This document shows, one piece after another, positions 14,856 to 22,308 of a DNA stretch of 41,937 bases. A program made the translations under genes and the position numbers. The notes beneath the pieces are model-generated. The model saw nothing but the letters and a program-made list of their open reading frames with translations. It made no database searches and was not told the origin of the DNA. Within the stretch, counting starts at the first letter, position 1, and the number at the start of each line of letters is the position of its first letter. The stretch comes from Clostridiales bacterium (GTDB taxonomy: Bacteria; Bacillota; Clostridia; Lachnospirales; WQUN01). The stretch covers positions 1-41,937 of the forward strand of contig JAISWZ010000256.1 of the NCBI GenBank assembly GCA_031270945.1. The letters run 5' to 3'.

Positions 14856-16397
14856 CTAAAAAATCTGAAAAGCCATAACGGCCACAAAGCTCACAACAAA
14901 GCAGACAACAAGAAGCCTTGCTATGAAGCGCTTGCTGAAGCCCGCAGAGAGCATCATGGCGTTTTTGATATCCATCATAGGCCCAAAGACCATAAAACCC
15001 ATCAAGGCCTGGGGCGGAAACGCTGTCGCGAAGCTTCTGGCGACAACCGCGTCAGAGGATGAGCACAATGAGAGCAGGAAGGCCATGATCATCATTATTG
15101 CCGTTGAGCCCGCAACTCCGGCTACGCCAGCAAATGACGCCACTCCCGCTGACTGCAGGATCGCAGAGACGAAAGTGCCTATGATCAAGTACTTGCCTAC
15201 GCTGAAGAATTCTGTCTGGGAATGGATTAGGAACAAGCTGAACTTGTCTTTTAAAGTCCTTGCTGTCTGGGCGTTGTAGCAGCCGCAGGAGCAGCCGAAG
15301 CTTCCGTATGATCCGCCCGTGAGATATCCCTTGGGCGGCTTGAACAGGAAAGAGAGTCCTATTATAACTGAGCATATGATTCCTAGGGCAACTCTTTGAA
15401 TAACTATCGAAACGCTTCCGAAAGCGTAATAGGTTGAAAGTATGACTACAGGGTTAATCACCGGAGCGGATGTCATAAAGGCGACAGCCACAGGAAGGGG
15501 GATCCCCTTTCTTACTAGGCTCCTGAATATGGGAATGGATGCGCAGTCGCACACTGGCAGGAGAAACCCGCCAAACACGGCCATAGCCATGCCAGGGGCA
15601 AGCTTTTTAGGAAACCTGCGCTCGATGTACTCCCTGCTGACAAATACCTGTATCGCTGAGGATATCAGCACTCCAGCCACAAGAAACGGCACCGCCTGGA
15701 GCACCACGCCTAGAAAGATGCTGACAGCCCTGGCGGCTGGCAGACCCATTCTCTGAAGAAGCGGAGCGAAAACAACATAAGCCGCGATTATCGCCACGAC
15801 AGCCGTAAGAAAATCGCTTATGGGGCTTCTCGCCTTTTTGAAGAGAAGCTTGCTCAAAGACTCAAAATCATTGGCGGCTATCACTGTCATCGAAGGGTTG
15901 ATGTCCCTTAGCACTCGCTTCGCTCTTTTGGCTTCTTCCGGGTTTTTCGCGTTCCTGGCAACAGAGAAGTCAGAGTTTGCGATCTGATCCGGCAATGCCG
16001 ATCCAGTTCGCCCTATAAGCCCTTCCAAGCTTTTTGCGTCCGCCATGAAAATGCACTTGAACAGCTCGCATTCAGACGCCAGCGCCTTGGACTTCAAGAC
16101 ATCCATCAGTTCGGAAACCGGGCTCATCCCGTTCATCTCAACCCAGATCTCATCAAAGTCCTTGCCAGCCAAGGCGTCTCTTATCCTCTCGCCAACGCGC
16201 TCAGGGTTCTTCAAGTCTCTGGGCGAAAAAACGATAGTTTCCACGTTGTTGAACTCTCCAAGCTCTTCTTCCCCAGTCTCCATCTGGATGTAAAGGATCT
16301 TGAGCCTGCTCCAATCCTTTTTGGCGAAGCATGACTTCAAGAAAGAGGTCTTGCCTGATCCCAGGAACCCAGCAATGGCGAATACAGGCAGAGACAT
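14856..16397 (-). CDS. Fusion of CobW-like GTPase domain and YcgR-type (DUF318) permease
   Basis: 513 residues. Residues 1-190 are a G3E/CobW-like P-loop domain: Walker A GFLGSGKTSF (10-19), then YIQMETGEEELGE and IWVEMNGMSPVSEL strands. The base-specificity motif (N/T)KxD is not visible; the equivalent stretch reads SVARNAKN. The CxCC metal motif of COG0523 proteins is absent. From about 195 there are eight or so membrane helices of the DUF318 permease family, with PVCDCASIPIF (about 285, the conserved CxC) and LCSSSDAVVARSF. A cytosolic loop has GCSCGCYNAQTA. The domains are normally separate proteins, so the fusion links a nucleotide-driven switch or chaperone to a membrane channel. The start lies 2 bp after the upstream GTPase stop, implying coupled translation. 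Confidence 0.82.
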   Translation of the reverse strand: MSLPVFAIAGFLGSGKTSFLKSCFAKKDWSRLKILYIQMETGEEELGEFNNVETIVFSPRDLKNPERVGERIRDALAGKDFDEIWVEMNGMSPVSELMDVLKSKALASECELFKCIFMADAKSLEGLIGRTGSALPDQIANSDFSVARNAKNPEEAKRAKRVLRDINPSMTVIAANDFESLSKLLFKKARSPISDFLTAVVAIIAAYVVFAPLLQRMGLPAARAVSIFLGVVLQAVPFLVAGVLISSAIQVFVSREYIERRFPKKLAPGMAMAVFGGFLLPVCDCASIPIFRSLVRKGIPLPVAVAFMTSAPVINPVVILSTYYAFGSVSIVIQRVALGIICSVIIGLSFLFKPPKGYLTGGSYGSFGCSCGCYNAQTARTLKDKFSLFLIHSQTEFFSVGKYLIIGTFVSAILQSAGVASFAGVAGVAGSTAIMMIMAFLLSLCSSSDAVVARSFATAFPPQALMGFMVFGPMMDIKNAMMLSAGFSKRFIARLLVVCFVVSFVAVMAFQIF

Positions 16398-16399
16398 GG

Positions 16400-17389
16400 C
16401 TACACCCCTTTGACAGCGCGAGAGATGCTGGCTCGATCAAGCTTCGCGCCAATAAAAACCAATGCGTCTCCCGTCGCGCTGGTCTTGGATACCTTAAGCT
16501 CGCCCGGGAGGTACTGGACGTTAAGCGAGCCTGACTCGCCTTTTACAACGCCCTTTGCCCGGAGCACGCCTTGGTTCTCATCCTCAAGCCTCTTGAACAG
16601 GCTTTTGAGCTTTTCTTCAGTAAAGGAAAGGCCGCTTCTCAACGTTACAGTGTCAAACGCCTCTTCAGCGGTATGCCCGTGATCATGGCCTTCGTGATCA
16701 TGGCCTTCGTGATCGTGGTCTTCGTGATCGTGATCTCCGTGATCATGATCATGGCCTTCGTGATCATGCCCGTGGTGGTCATGATCCTCGTGATCGTGAT
16801 CATGCTCTATCCCAAGCAACCCAAAGGAGCAGATGGAATCCCAGTCATCATCTATTATGGGCGCTTCGTCATTGATTTGCTCTATCGCGTCCTTCAAGAC
16901 GGCAAGCTTTTTGCCGCTTTCCTTGGCCCTGCTCAGAACCAGGACGTCAGCCCGCTTTATCTGATCCTCGAAGAACTCCCCAAAGTTCTGAAGGTAAAGC
17001 ATTCCTCTCTGGGCGTCAACAACAGTTATCTTCCTGGCAACATGCGCCATGCCCTTAAGCTCGTGGCATGCGCTTTCAATGTCCGTGAGCTTGCCGACCC
17101 CGGAGGGCTCTATGATTATTGCGGTTGGGCTTTGCTCTTTTATGAGGGATTCCACAGCCGCAACGAAATCTCCGTAAAGGCTGCAGCAGATGCAGCCGGA
17201 ATTTATCTCTTTGACGATTGATCCGCTTTGCGCAAGCAGCGACGCGTCAATGCTTATCTCGCCGTAGTCGTTTTCCACAAGCGCAACTTTTTCGCCTTTG
17301 AAGGCATCTTTCAAAAGTTTCTGGATCAGCGTAGTCTTTCCCGCGCCGAGAAATCCGGACGCTATATAAACTGGTATGTCATGAGGCAT
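16400..17389 (-). CDS. COG0523 (CobW/YciC-like) GTPase with His/Asp-rich metal loop
   Basis: 329 residues. Walker A SGFLGAGKTT (11-20), the CxCC metal motif GCICC (65-69), IIEPSGVG switch region, then a long histidine/aspartate/glutamate loop (about 195-245, more than 20 His in HDHEDHDH-type repeats) and the CobW C-terminal domain. Such GTPases are zinc metallochaperones, often under Zur control (B. subtilis YciC). The usual (T/N)KxD motif is replaced by LSRAKES, so guanine specificity may be altered. Start ATG 17389 with GGGAGG 6 nt upstream. First gene of an operon with the GTPase-permease fusion and the TIGR03943 protein; the znu operon and a Fur/Zur-type gene lie 2.5-6 kb away. Confidence 0.88.
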   Translation of the reverse strand: MPHDIPVYIASGFLGAGKTTLIQKLLKDAFKGEKVALVENDYGEISIDASLLAQSGSIVKEINSGCICCSLYGDFVAAVESLIKEQSPTAIIIEPSGVGKLTDIESACHELKGMAHVARKITVVDAQRGMLYLQNFGEFFEDQIKRADVLVLSRAKESGKKLAVLKDAIEQINDEAPIIDDDWDSICSFGLLGIEHDHDHEDHDHHGHDHEGHDHDHGDHDHEDHDHEGHDHEGHDHGHTAEEAFDTVTLRSGLSFTEEKLKSLFKRLEDENQGVLRAKGVVKGESGSLNVQYLPGELKVSKTSATGDALVFIGAKLDRASISRAVKGV

Positions 17390-17607
17390 GGGTTTCCTCC
17401 CGGATTTTGGTTGAATATATTTATTAGAATGCTTAATCATAAGATCTTTGGGTTTATGGCTTGATTCTCTAGTTTTATGGCTTGATTCTCTAAAAGATGT
17501 CGAGGTTCATATTTCGCGAACGACACATCATTTGGATATGACGTTGCGCCGCAAACGCAGAACCTTTGTTATAAGCACTAGCAATCCAGAACATCCAATC
17601 CAAAATA

Positions 17608-17901
17608 TCAATTGTTCATTCTTATCTTCAGGCCTACAAGGGTCATGCGCTCAAGCCATGGCAAAAACGCGGCCGCCAGGGACAGCATTGCCAGAAAAGC
17701 CAAAGCCGCCATTGGAGGGATCGGGAAAAAGGCCTGGCCCATCATTTCCATCAAGTGTCTAACTTCCGCCACCCTTTTGCAAACTGGGCAGCGCCCTCCC
17801 GGAAAATGGGGATGTATTGCGCTCTTAGCCGCGAACCCGCGACTCAGGGCAAGCTGCCCTGCAAACACAATCAAAAATGCGATAGCTATGACCCGCCTCA
17901 C
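17608..17901 (-). CDS. Small membrane protein with CPVC motif
   Basis: 97 residues. Signal-like first helix (about 3-24), an external HPHFPGGRCPVCKRVAE segment (about 31-47), a second helix (about 63-86), and a C-terminal LVGLKIRMNN. This order (helix, histidine then CPxC, helix, LKxRxNN tail) matches small uncharacterised Clostridia proteins with a CP(V/I)C motif that I recall near Fur-family regulators and metal transporters; that memory is not checked. Start GTG 17901 is chosen because AAGGGGGTGA ends 5 nt upstream; an upstream ATG has no ribosome site. It could bind a metal between the two cysteines and nearby histidines. Confidence 0.6.
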   Translation of the reverse strand: MRRVIAIAFLIVFAGQLALSRGFAAKSAIHPHFPGGRCPVCKRVAEVRHLMEMMGQAFFPIPPMAALAFLAMLSLAAAFLPWLERMTLVGLKIRMNN

Positions 17902-18407
17902 GGGCTCACCCCCTTCAAACATGTATATGCCATGAAACGCCAGACTATCCTTGCCTGGCGCGTTTTTAAGGCAAGCGTTCAAAAAGGCGTTGAAGCCAAA
18001 CTCATGGTTCCATGACGCTCAAAATCGCGAAATGCATGTTGTCCTGATGTTTTCGCTCGCAAGCATGGCTATGCCCGCCTTTGCAGCCTCTCGGGCCCGC
18101 TTCAGACAAGAAATCTGAATTCTAAAACATGCCTCTCCAAGATAGTGTACTCCACGCTTATCCAATTGTCAATACTCTAGCATTGGAAGCTCAAATTTAA
18201 GCAGCGCAAGCGTTCTTGGTTTTGCCCGCGTTTAGCGTATTTTTAGGATTAATCCCTGATTTCAAGAGGCCTGGGCTCAGGTTGATTCACGAATTTACGA
18301 ATGCGCCGTACCTTCATTGAGATATTCTGCCATGGCGTTTTTCCATCTCGAAATCAGATTTCCGTATAAATATTTTGTATTGCCTTTTAATTTTATATAT
18401 TTCAGGC

Positions 18408-18413
18408 TATAAT
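18408..18413 (+). promoter_or_regulatory. Consensus -10 (TATAAT) ahead of a stem-rich stretch
   Basis: TATAAT inside an AT-rich block. The -35 at 17-bp spacing (TTTTAA) is poor; a TTGCCT lies 23 bp upstream. The predicted start is near 18420. Confidence 0.45.
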
Positions 18414-18419
18414 TGAATT

Positions 18420-18558
18420 AAGCCCGATAGACCCAAAGCAGTAGCGCCTAGCCACACAAGGCGCTGGATTCAAAATGGAGGCGCTGCCCGCAAGAGTAGG
18501 CCGTCGCGGCTCTTCAAGCCGCCAAACTCGGGACACGCCTTAAAAAAGCTGCGCTTTT
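18420..18558 (+). ncRNA. Candidate structured RNA, family not recognised
   Basis: Stems that can be read directly: outer CCCGA (18422-18426) with TCGGG (18527-18531); AGCGCC / GGCGCT near 18444-18465; GCGGCT / AGCCGC at about 18506-18522. A small AAAAGCTGCGCTTTT hairpin ends it. The stretch has no open frame with a ribosome site. I do not recognise 6S, SRP, tmRNA, RNase P or a known riboswitch. It is speculative. Confidence 0.3.
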
Positions 18559-18642
18559 CACCCAAATGGGTGGACACTCAAGAGCGAAAGCGACGAATGC
18601 AGTTTCCTGATCTTCACTCGCGGGAACATGCGCAAAATCAAA

Positions 18643-18695
18643 GCATATCCCAAAACTAGATTTTACGGACTTCAGGAATTTGAGGATATGCGCTA
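18643..18695. repeat. Family-1 inverted repeat abutting a ribosome binding site
   Basis: GCATATCCCAAAACTAGATT at the left, GGAATTTGAGGATATGCGC at the right, 53 bp. The last bases (GCGCTAAAAGGAGAG) run straight into the Shine-Dalgarno of the gene at 18711. Confidence 0.8.
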
Positions 18696-18710
18696 AAAGG
18701 AGAGAGTTAT

Positions 18711-19262
18711 ATGTCTATCCACTACGATGACGAAAGCATGAAGAAACTCGACATGAGGCTTGGCGAGGGGCACCGCGTAAGGCCCTATGACCTGACAAAC
18801 GCCGCCGACTTGAACCAAGCGCTTCTTGTGGCTGTAGCCGCGTACCGAGACTACTGGCACTACAGGAACGTTATGCTTGAAACGTACGAAGATTTTGATG
18901 AGACGCTGGAGTACGTCGATACGGAATCCTGGCTCAACCTCGATAAATATCCGCACGATGTTGACGACCTGGTCTCTCAGTGCGACTCATCCCTTAACAT
19001 TGTCATAGAGCATTTCAGCATCCTCGCTGATCGCGCCAAGTCAAACTGCGTCAAAGTTTTGAGAGCGGCCTTGAAAGCTCGCCCGGCCACTCAGAAGAAG
19101 GTTTTGGGACAGGCATACAGGCTTGATCCAAACGAGATGGACGAAAAGATAGAAGATCTTTTTGAAATGCTTGACGAGGAGGATTACTTCCGCGCCATGC
19201 CTGACAACCTGCTCGCTTTCCAGAACCTGATGAAAGAAATGTGGGGAACTGAGAAAGAGTAG
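18711..19262 (+). CDS. Conserved-looking hypothetical protein, acidic and helical
   Basis: 183 residues, cytoplasmic, not recognised. It is rich in Asp, Glu, Leu and aromatic residues, has no signal peptide or membrane segment, and is predicted largely helical from its pattern. Segments such as YRDYWHYRNVMLETYEDFDE and PNEMDEKIEDLFEMLDEED have amphipathic heptad character. AGGAGAG lies about 7 nt before ATG 18711. It stands alone on the plus strand, preceded by a family-1 repeat and followed by a long hairpin. It is the only plus-strand gene in the 11-24 kb interval. No function is proposed. Confidence 0.65.
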   Translation: MSIHYDDESMKKLDMRLGEGHRVRPYDLTNAADLNQALLVAVAAYRDYWHYRNVMLETYEDFDETLEYVDTESWLNLDKYPHDVDDLVSQCDSSLNIVIEHFSILADRAKSNCVKVLRAALKARPATQKKVLGQAYRLDPNEMDEKIEDLFEMLDEEDYFRAMPDNLLAFQNLMKEMWGTEKE

Positions 19263-19350
19263 CGTGACTCCGGCGTTTTGGGCAAGCAAAAGCTTTCGCC
19301 GCCGTCGCATCTGGCTTTAAAGCGATCTAATCCTTTGGGATACGCGCCAA

Positions 19351-19424
19351 ACAAAGCGCCCCCTTTCAAGCGAAATAGGCGAGGTTCCAAGATCCTGGCC
19401 TATTTCGCAAAGGGGGCGCTTTGT
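19351..19424. terminator. Long inverted repeat after the hypothetical gene
   Basis: Arms ACAAAGCGCCCCCTTT and AAAGGGGGCGCTTTGT continue, after a 3-nt bulge, into GCGAAATAGGC / GCCTATTTCGC: about 27 paired bases around a 16-18-nt loop. It is unusually long for a terminator and may be a separate palindromic element. Confidence 0.5.
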
Positions 19425-19483
19425 CCTGTCTGTTGCGAAACCAACTTCTATTTCGCGAAAAGCGATGTTTGAAGAAAGCAGTT

Positions 19484-19738
19484 GTCTCAACCCCTTTCGG
19501 GGATTTCAAGCATCCATGCTGGCGATCACAGGCGAGCCCAATGCCACGCGCCTAGTCAGCATGAACGTATTCCTAAGGTATATCGTCTAAAACTTCTTTT
19601 GCGCTGCAACTCCCTTTCGGGGATTTCATTGGCATGCCCTCTAGCATGAGGGTCTTCAAGTAGGAATGAGTGGTGCTTAATTCCCAGCCTCGCTTATTAC
19701 GACGCTTAGAATTTCAAAACCCTTTCGGGAATTTTTAA
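19484..19738. repeat. Three copies of a CCCTTTCGGGGATTTCA motif, CRISPR-repeat-like but irregular
   Basis: Copies at 19484-19510 (GTCTCAACCCCTTTCGGGG), 19603-19630 (GCTGCAACTCCCTTTCGGGG) and, more degenerate, about 19711-19738. Each has the (A)CCCCTTTCGGGG mini-palindrome and an ATTT tail. Spacings are 120 and 108 bp, too long and uneven for an array. No cas gene is in the window. Confidence 0.5.
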
Positions 19739-19912
19739 TTGCGAGCCGAAGCCCAAAGCCTTTTTGAGTCTAGCAGACGCTTATGGCACATAAATCCAAA
19801 ATCCTTATCCAGCCAAATCAAGCGTCTGTTTAGATTAAATCGTACGACACTTATTGCTTATTTTATTATTAATTAAGCTTTCGGAGCGAAAAGAGCCTCT
19901 TTCCGCTCCGCC

Positions 19913-20338
19913 TCAATCCTCGCTCTTGCCCTGCTTGGCGCATGCCCCGCAGTACCCGTACACCTCAATGTTGTGCCCTAGCACGTGAAACTCTCCGTCC
20001 TCAAGATCGGGCATGAACTTTTCCATTGGACAGTTCGACATTGGTATTATCTTCTTGCACGAAACGCATACCGCGTAATGCTTGTGGCGAAACCGGTTCA
20101 GCTCGTAGAGGGCCACTTCGTTTCCCATTACGTTTATCTTTGTAACAGCGCCCTTTTTCACAAACAGCTCCAGTATCCTGTAGACTGTCGAAATCCAGGA
20201 CGAGTTCCCGCCATCTTCGATGTGTTTTGATATCTGGCTTGCCGAGAGCGGCTGGTCAGCGCTTTCAAGCACCTCAAGCACACGCTCCCTTGGCCCGGTT
20301 CTTTTGAGGCCCTCAGGCCAGTTTTTCTCCTCAGCCAT
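19913..20338 (-). CDS. Fur-family metal regulator, probably Zur
   Basis: 141 residues. N-terminal winged helix (about 14-70, with SASQISKHIEDGG and STVYRILELFVKKGAV), then the dimerisation/metal domain: HKHYAVCVSC (85-94) and GYCGACAKQ (128-136). The two CxxC pairs (C91/C94, C130/C133) are the structural zinc site of Fur/Zur/PerR proteins; HxH at 85-87 is the regulatory site region. Next to znuBCA, zinc sensing is the best guess; Fur or PerR roles are not excluded. Start ATG 20338 with GGAAGG 7 nt upstream; ATG 20353 overlaps that site. A separate promoter lies at 20428-20456. Confidence 0.88.
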   Translation of the reverse strand: MAEEKNWPEGLKRTGPRERVLEVLESADQPLSASQISKHIEDGGNSSWISTVYRILELFVKKGAVTKINVMGNEVALYELNRFRHKHYAVCVSCKKIIPMSNCPMEKFMPDLEDGEFHVLGHNIEVYGYCGACAKQGKSED

Positions 20339-20350
20339 TAAAGCACCTTC

Positions 20351-20386
20351 CATCGCAGACCCTCACATGCCATCGCAGACCCTCAC
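20351..20386. repeat. 16-bp direct repeat, period 20, in the fur-type leader
   Basis: CATCGCAGACCCTCAC occurs at 20351-20366 and 20371-20386, between the promoter and the start codon of the regulator. It could be an operator or a replication slip. Confidence 0.5.
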
Positions 20387-20427
20387 TGGCCAACGCCAGA
20401 AAACTCCTGGCAACTCAATCGCAGTCT

Positions 20428-20456
20428 ATTGTAACCTATATCAGAAAGAAAATCAA
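20428..20456 (-). promoter_or_regulatory. Sigma-A promoter of the fur-type regulator
   Basis: On the minus strand TTGATT (20456-20451), 17-bp spacer, TACAAT (20433-20428). The start codon is about 85 nt downstream. Confidence 0.75.
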
Positions 20457-20582
20457 GGGATAATTCTTTTTATTTTAATTATCCTTTAATTAACTCCGTG
20501 AGCGCCAGCGCCTTAACAACTGACTAAGCGGCTAAAGCAAAAACTGCAACTGCCTGTACGCGCCAGCGCCTAAGCGCCAACA

Positions 20583-20613
20583 AAAACCGCCCAGACATTG
20601 CCCAGGCGGTTTT
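20583..20613 (-). terminator. Terminator of the znu operon
   Basis: AAAACCGCC and GGCGGTTTT arms around a GC-rich loop, 95 bp beyond the znuB stop on the minus strand and ahead of the regulator's promoter. Confidence 0.75.
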
Positions 20614-20707
20614 GCCCTAACACCAATAATAACACTTCTCGAAGCCAAAGGCAAGCCATATCTCCAGCCAAATTTGGGAAGGAGCTTTTGTTTGCAAATG
20701 TAAAGCA

Positions 20708-21538
20708 TCACCCGTTGGCCTCCTGCCGCCTTAGGCGCAAAATCTTTGTGAAAACGGACTTTGCAACTGAAACAAGGCAAAAGCTGGCAACTCCAAGAAG
20801 CGCGATTGTCCCTCCAGGCTTAAGCCCGGCATAGTATGAAACAAAAAGGCCTGCGACCATGAAGAATACCGAGAACGCCACAGAGAAGACCAGAGTCTGC
20901 TTGAAGCTTCTCCCCAGCTGCATGGCGCAGGCGACGGGTACAACCATAAGGGACGACACAATGAGCGCCCCTACGGTCCTTGACGCTATAGAAACTGTCA
21001 CTGCAGTAAGCATGGTGAAGATGAAGTTCACAGCCTTTACAGGAACCCCAGCCAGCCTTGCGCCTCTCTCGTCAAGGGAGATGTAGAATAGCTCCTTGTA
21101 CAAAAGGATGAAGGCCAGCATCACCATAACGCTTACGATTGTGGCGATCAGCGTCTCAAAGGAGCTGATCGCGACTATGCTTCCAAACAGGAAGCTGTTG
21201 AAGTTGGCGCCTCTGGCGAAATCAGAAAGAACCCCCGCCAGCCCTATGCCAGCGGACATTATTATGGCGATGGATGTTTCTGAGAATTTGAGCCTTTTTC
21301 TTATGGCCTCGATGCCGAATGCCGAAACGATGCAAGCCCCCATGGCGCCTAGAACCGGGTTTATGCCCAAGACAAGTCCCAGCGCCACTCCGGCCAGCGC
21401 GGTATGGGACAGCGCGTCCCCTATCATGGAAAGCCGCTTCAGCACCACCACCAGGCCGATGCACGGGACAATGACCGCCAATAGAATGCCTGTCAAAAAC
21501 GCCCTGCGCATGAATTCATACGAGAATATTGAAAGCAT
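20708..21538 (-). CDS. znuB: Zinc ABC transporter permease
   Basis: 276 residues with about eight membrane helices, ABC-3 family. LSMIGDALSHTALAGVALG (about 36-54) is the family signature, and GRSFKQTLVFSV and KPGGTIALLG are typical C-terminal segments. It forms the membrane channel for metal delivered by ZnuA and powered by ZnuC. AAGGAG is 6 nt before ATG 21538. A short family-1 repeat (21556-21585) separates it from znuC and ends exactly at its ribosome site, so znuB translation may be tuned separately. Manganese or iron homologues share this fold; zinc is inferred from the His-rich ZnuA and neighbouring genes. Confidence 0.9.
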   Translation of the reverse strand: MLSIFSYEFMRRAFLTGILLAVIVPCIGLVVVLKRLSMIGDALSHTALAGVALGLVLGINPVLGAMGACIVSAFGIEAIRKRLKFSETSIAIIMSAGIGLAGVLSDFARGANFNSFLFGSIVAISSFETLIATIVSVMVMLAFILLYKELFYISLDERGARLAGVPVKAVNFIFTMLTAVTVSIASRTVGALIVSSLMVVPVACAMQLGRSFKQTLVFSVAFSVFFMVAGLFVSYYAGLKPGGTIALLGVASFCLVSVAKSVFTKILRLRRQEANG

Positions 21539-21555
21539 TCGAATCTCCTTTTAGA

Positions 21556-21585
21556 GCATATGCCGGATATAATTTCGGGATATGC
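21556..21585. repeat. Family-1 repeat, shortest copy, inside the znu operon
   Basis: GCATATGCCGGATATAATTT to GGGATATGC, 30 bp. Read on the minus strand it ends GCATATGCTCTAAAAGGAG, joining the znuB Shine-Dalgarno directly. Confidence 0.6.
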
Positions 21586-21604
21586 TTTTGGCCTGCTCTT
21601 AGCT

Positions 21605-22291
21605 TCATGTCCCTGACATTGTTTTCGGGTAAGTGACCAGGCTGCCTTGATCCAGCTGAAGCACTCTAGAAACGTGCCTCTTAGCTTTTGCCATGTCATG
21701 TGTTACCATGACAACAGCAAGCCCCGCCTCCCTGCTCATTTTGCCCAAAAGGTCATAAATGGAAGCGGCAGACTCAGCGTCTACCCCTGAAGCTGGCTCG
21801 TCCAGGAGCATGACGTCCGGGTTGGCGACTAAAACCCGGGAAATCAAGACTCTCTGCTGCTGCCCTCCTGAAAGGCTTCCTGCCAGCTTCTTGGCAAACG
21901 GCCTCATTCCGGTCTTATCCAGCGCCCACCTTACCCTCTCTCTATGGGATTCGTTGGGAAACCGGAACAGCCCGATCTTTGAATAAAGCCCAGATCCCAC
22001 TATCTCTTGAACTGTAGCGGGAAATCCTGAAAGCTTGGAGTAGGCGCTTTGGGGCACGTATCCAATCCTGGGCCAATCCTTAAATTTCCTCGAATCCTCG
22101 CCAAAAAGCTCAATCACTCCAGCTGCCGGCTCAAGCTCTCCAAGGATCAGCTTCAGCATTGTGCTTTTTCCTGCGCCGTTGGCGCCAATCACTGCCACAA
22201 AGTCGCCAGTTGAGACAGTGAAATCAATATTGGACAGTACCGGCTCGTCGCCGTAGCGAAAGCTGATGCCGCTAGCCTTAATAATCTCCAT
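21605..22291 (-). CDS. znuC: Zinc ABC transporter ATP-binding protein
   Basis: 228 residues. Walker A GANGAGKST (36-44), Q-loop near VPQSAY, signature LSGGQQQR, Walker B VMLLDEP and H-loop THD are all intact, as in the metal-transport ABC ATPases (ZnuC/AdcC/MntB). It lies 17 bp after znuA with a weak GGGA site before ATG 22291, so translation may be coupled to znuA. Confidence 0.92.
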   Translation of the reverse strand: MEIIKASGISFRYGDEPVLSNIDFTVSTGDFVAVIGANGAGKSTMLKLILGELEPAAGVIELFGEDSRKFKDWPRIGYVPQSAYSKLSGFPATVQEIVGSGLYSKIGLFRFPNESHRERVRWALDKTGMRPFAKKLAGSLSGGQQQRVLISRVLVANPDVMLLDEPASGVDAESAASIYDLLGKMSREAGLAVVMVTHDMAKAKRHVSRVLQLDQGSLVTYPKTMSGT

Positions 22292-22308
22292 GTTTCCCAG
22301 TCCCAGCC

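Larger units (their letters stand above)
17902..18642. other. Intergenic region with a promoter and possible structured RNA
   Basis: No gene supported. It holds AT-rich DNA, a TATAAT at 18408-18413, and a GC-rich, stem-rich stretch from 18420 to about 18560 described separately. Confidence 0.5.
19263..19912. other. Intergenic gap between hypothetical gene and fur-type gene
   Basis: No protein gene seen. It contains the long hairpin (19351-19424) and the three CRISPR-like motifs (19484-19738); the rest shows nothing recognisable. Confidence 0.5.

Noticed and set aside
16571..17221. 216-codon plus-strand frame opposite the COG0523 gene
   Set aside because: It is the antisense of the His/Asp-rich loop; the repetitive GATCATG codons keep the other strand open. 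The minus-strand gene has clear motifs.
19484..19738. CRISPR array
   Set aside because: Only three diverging motifs with spacings of 120 and 108 bp, no regular spacers and no cas genes; kept as a repeat only.
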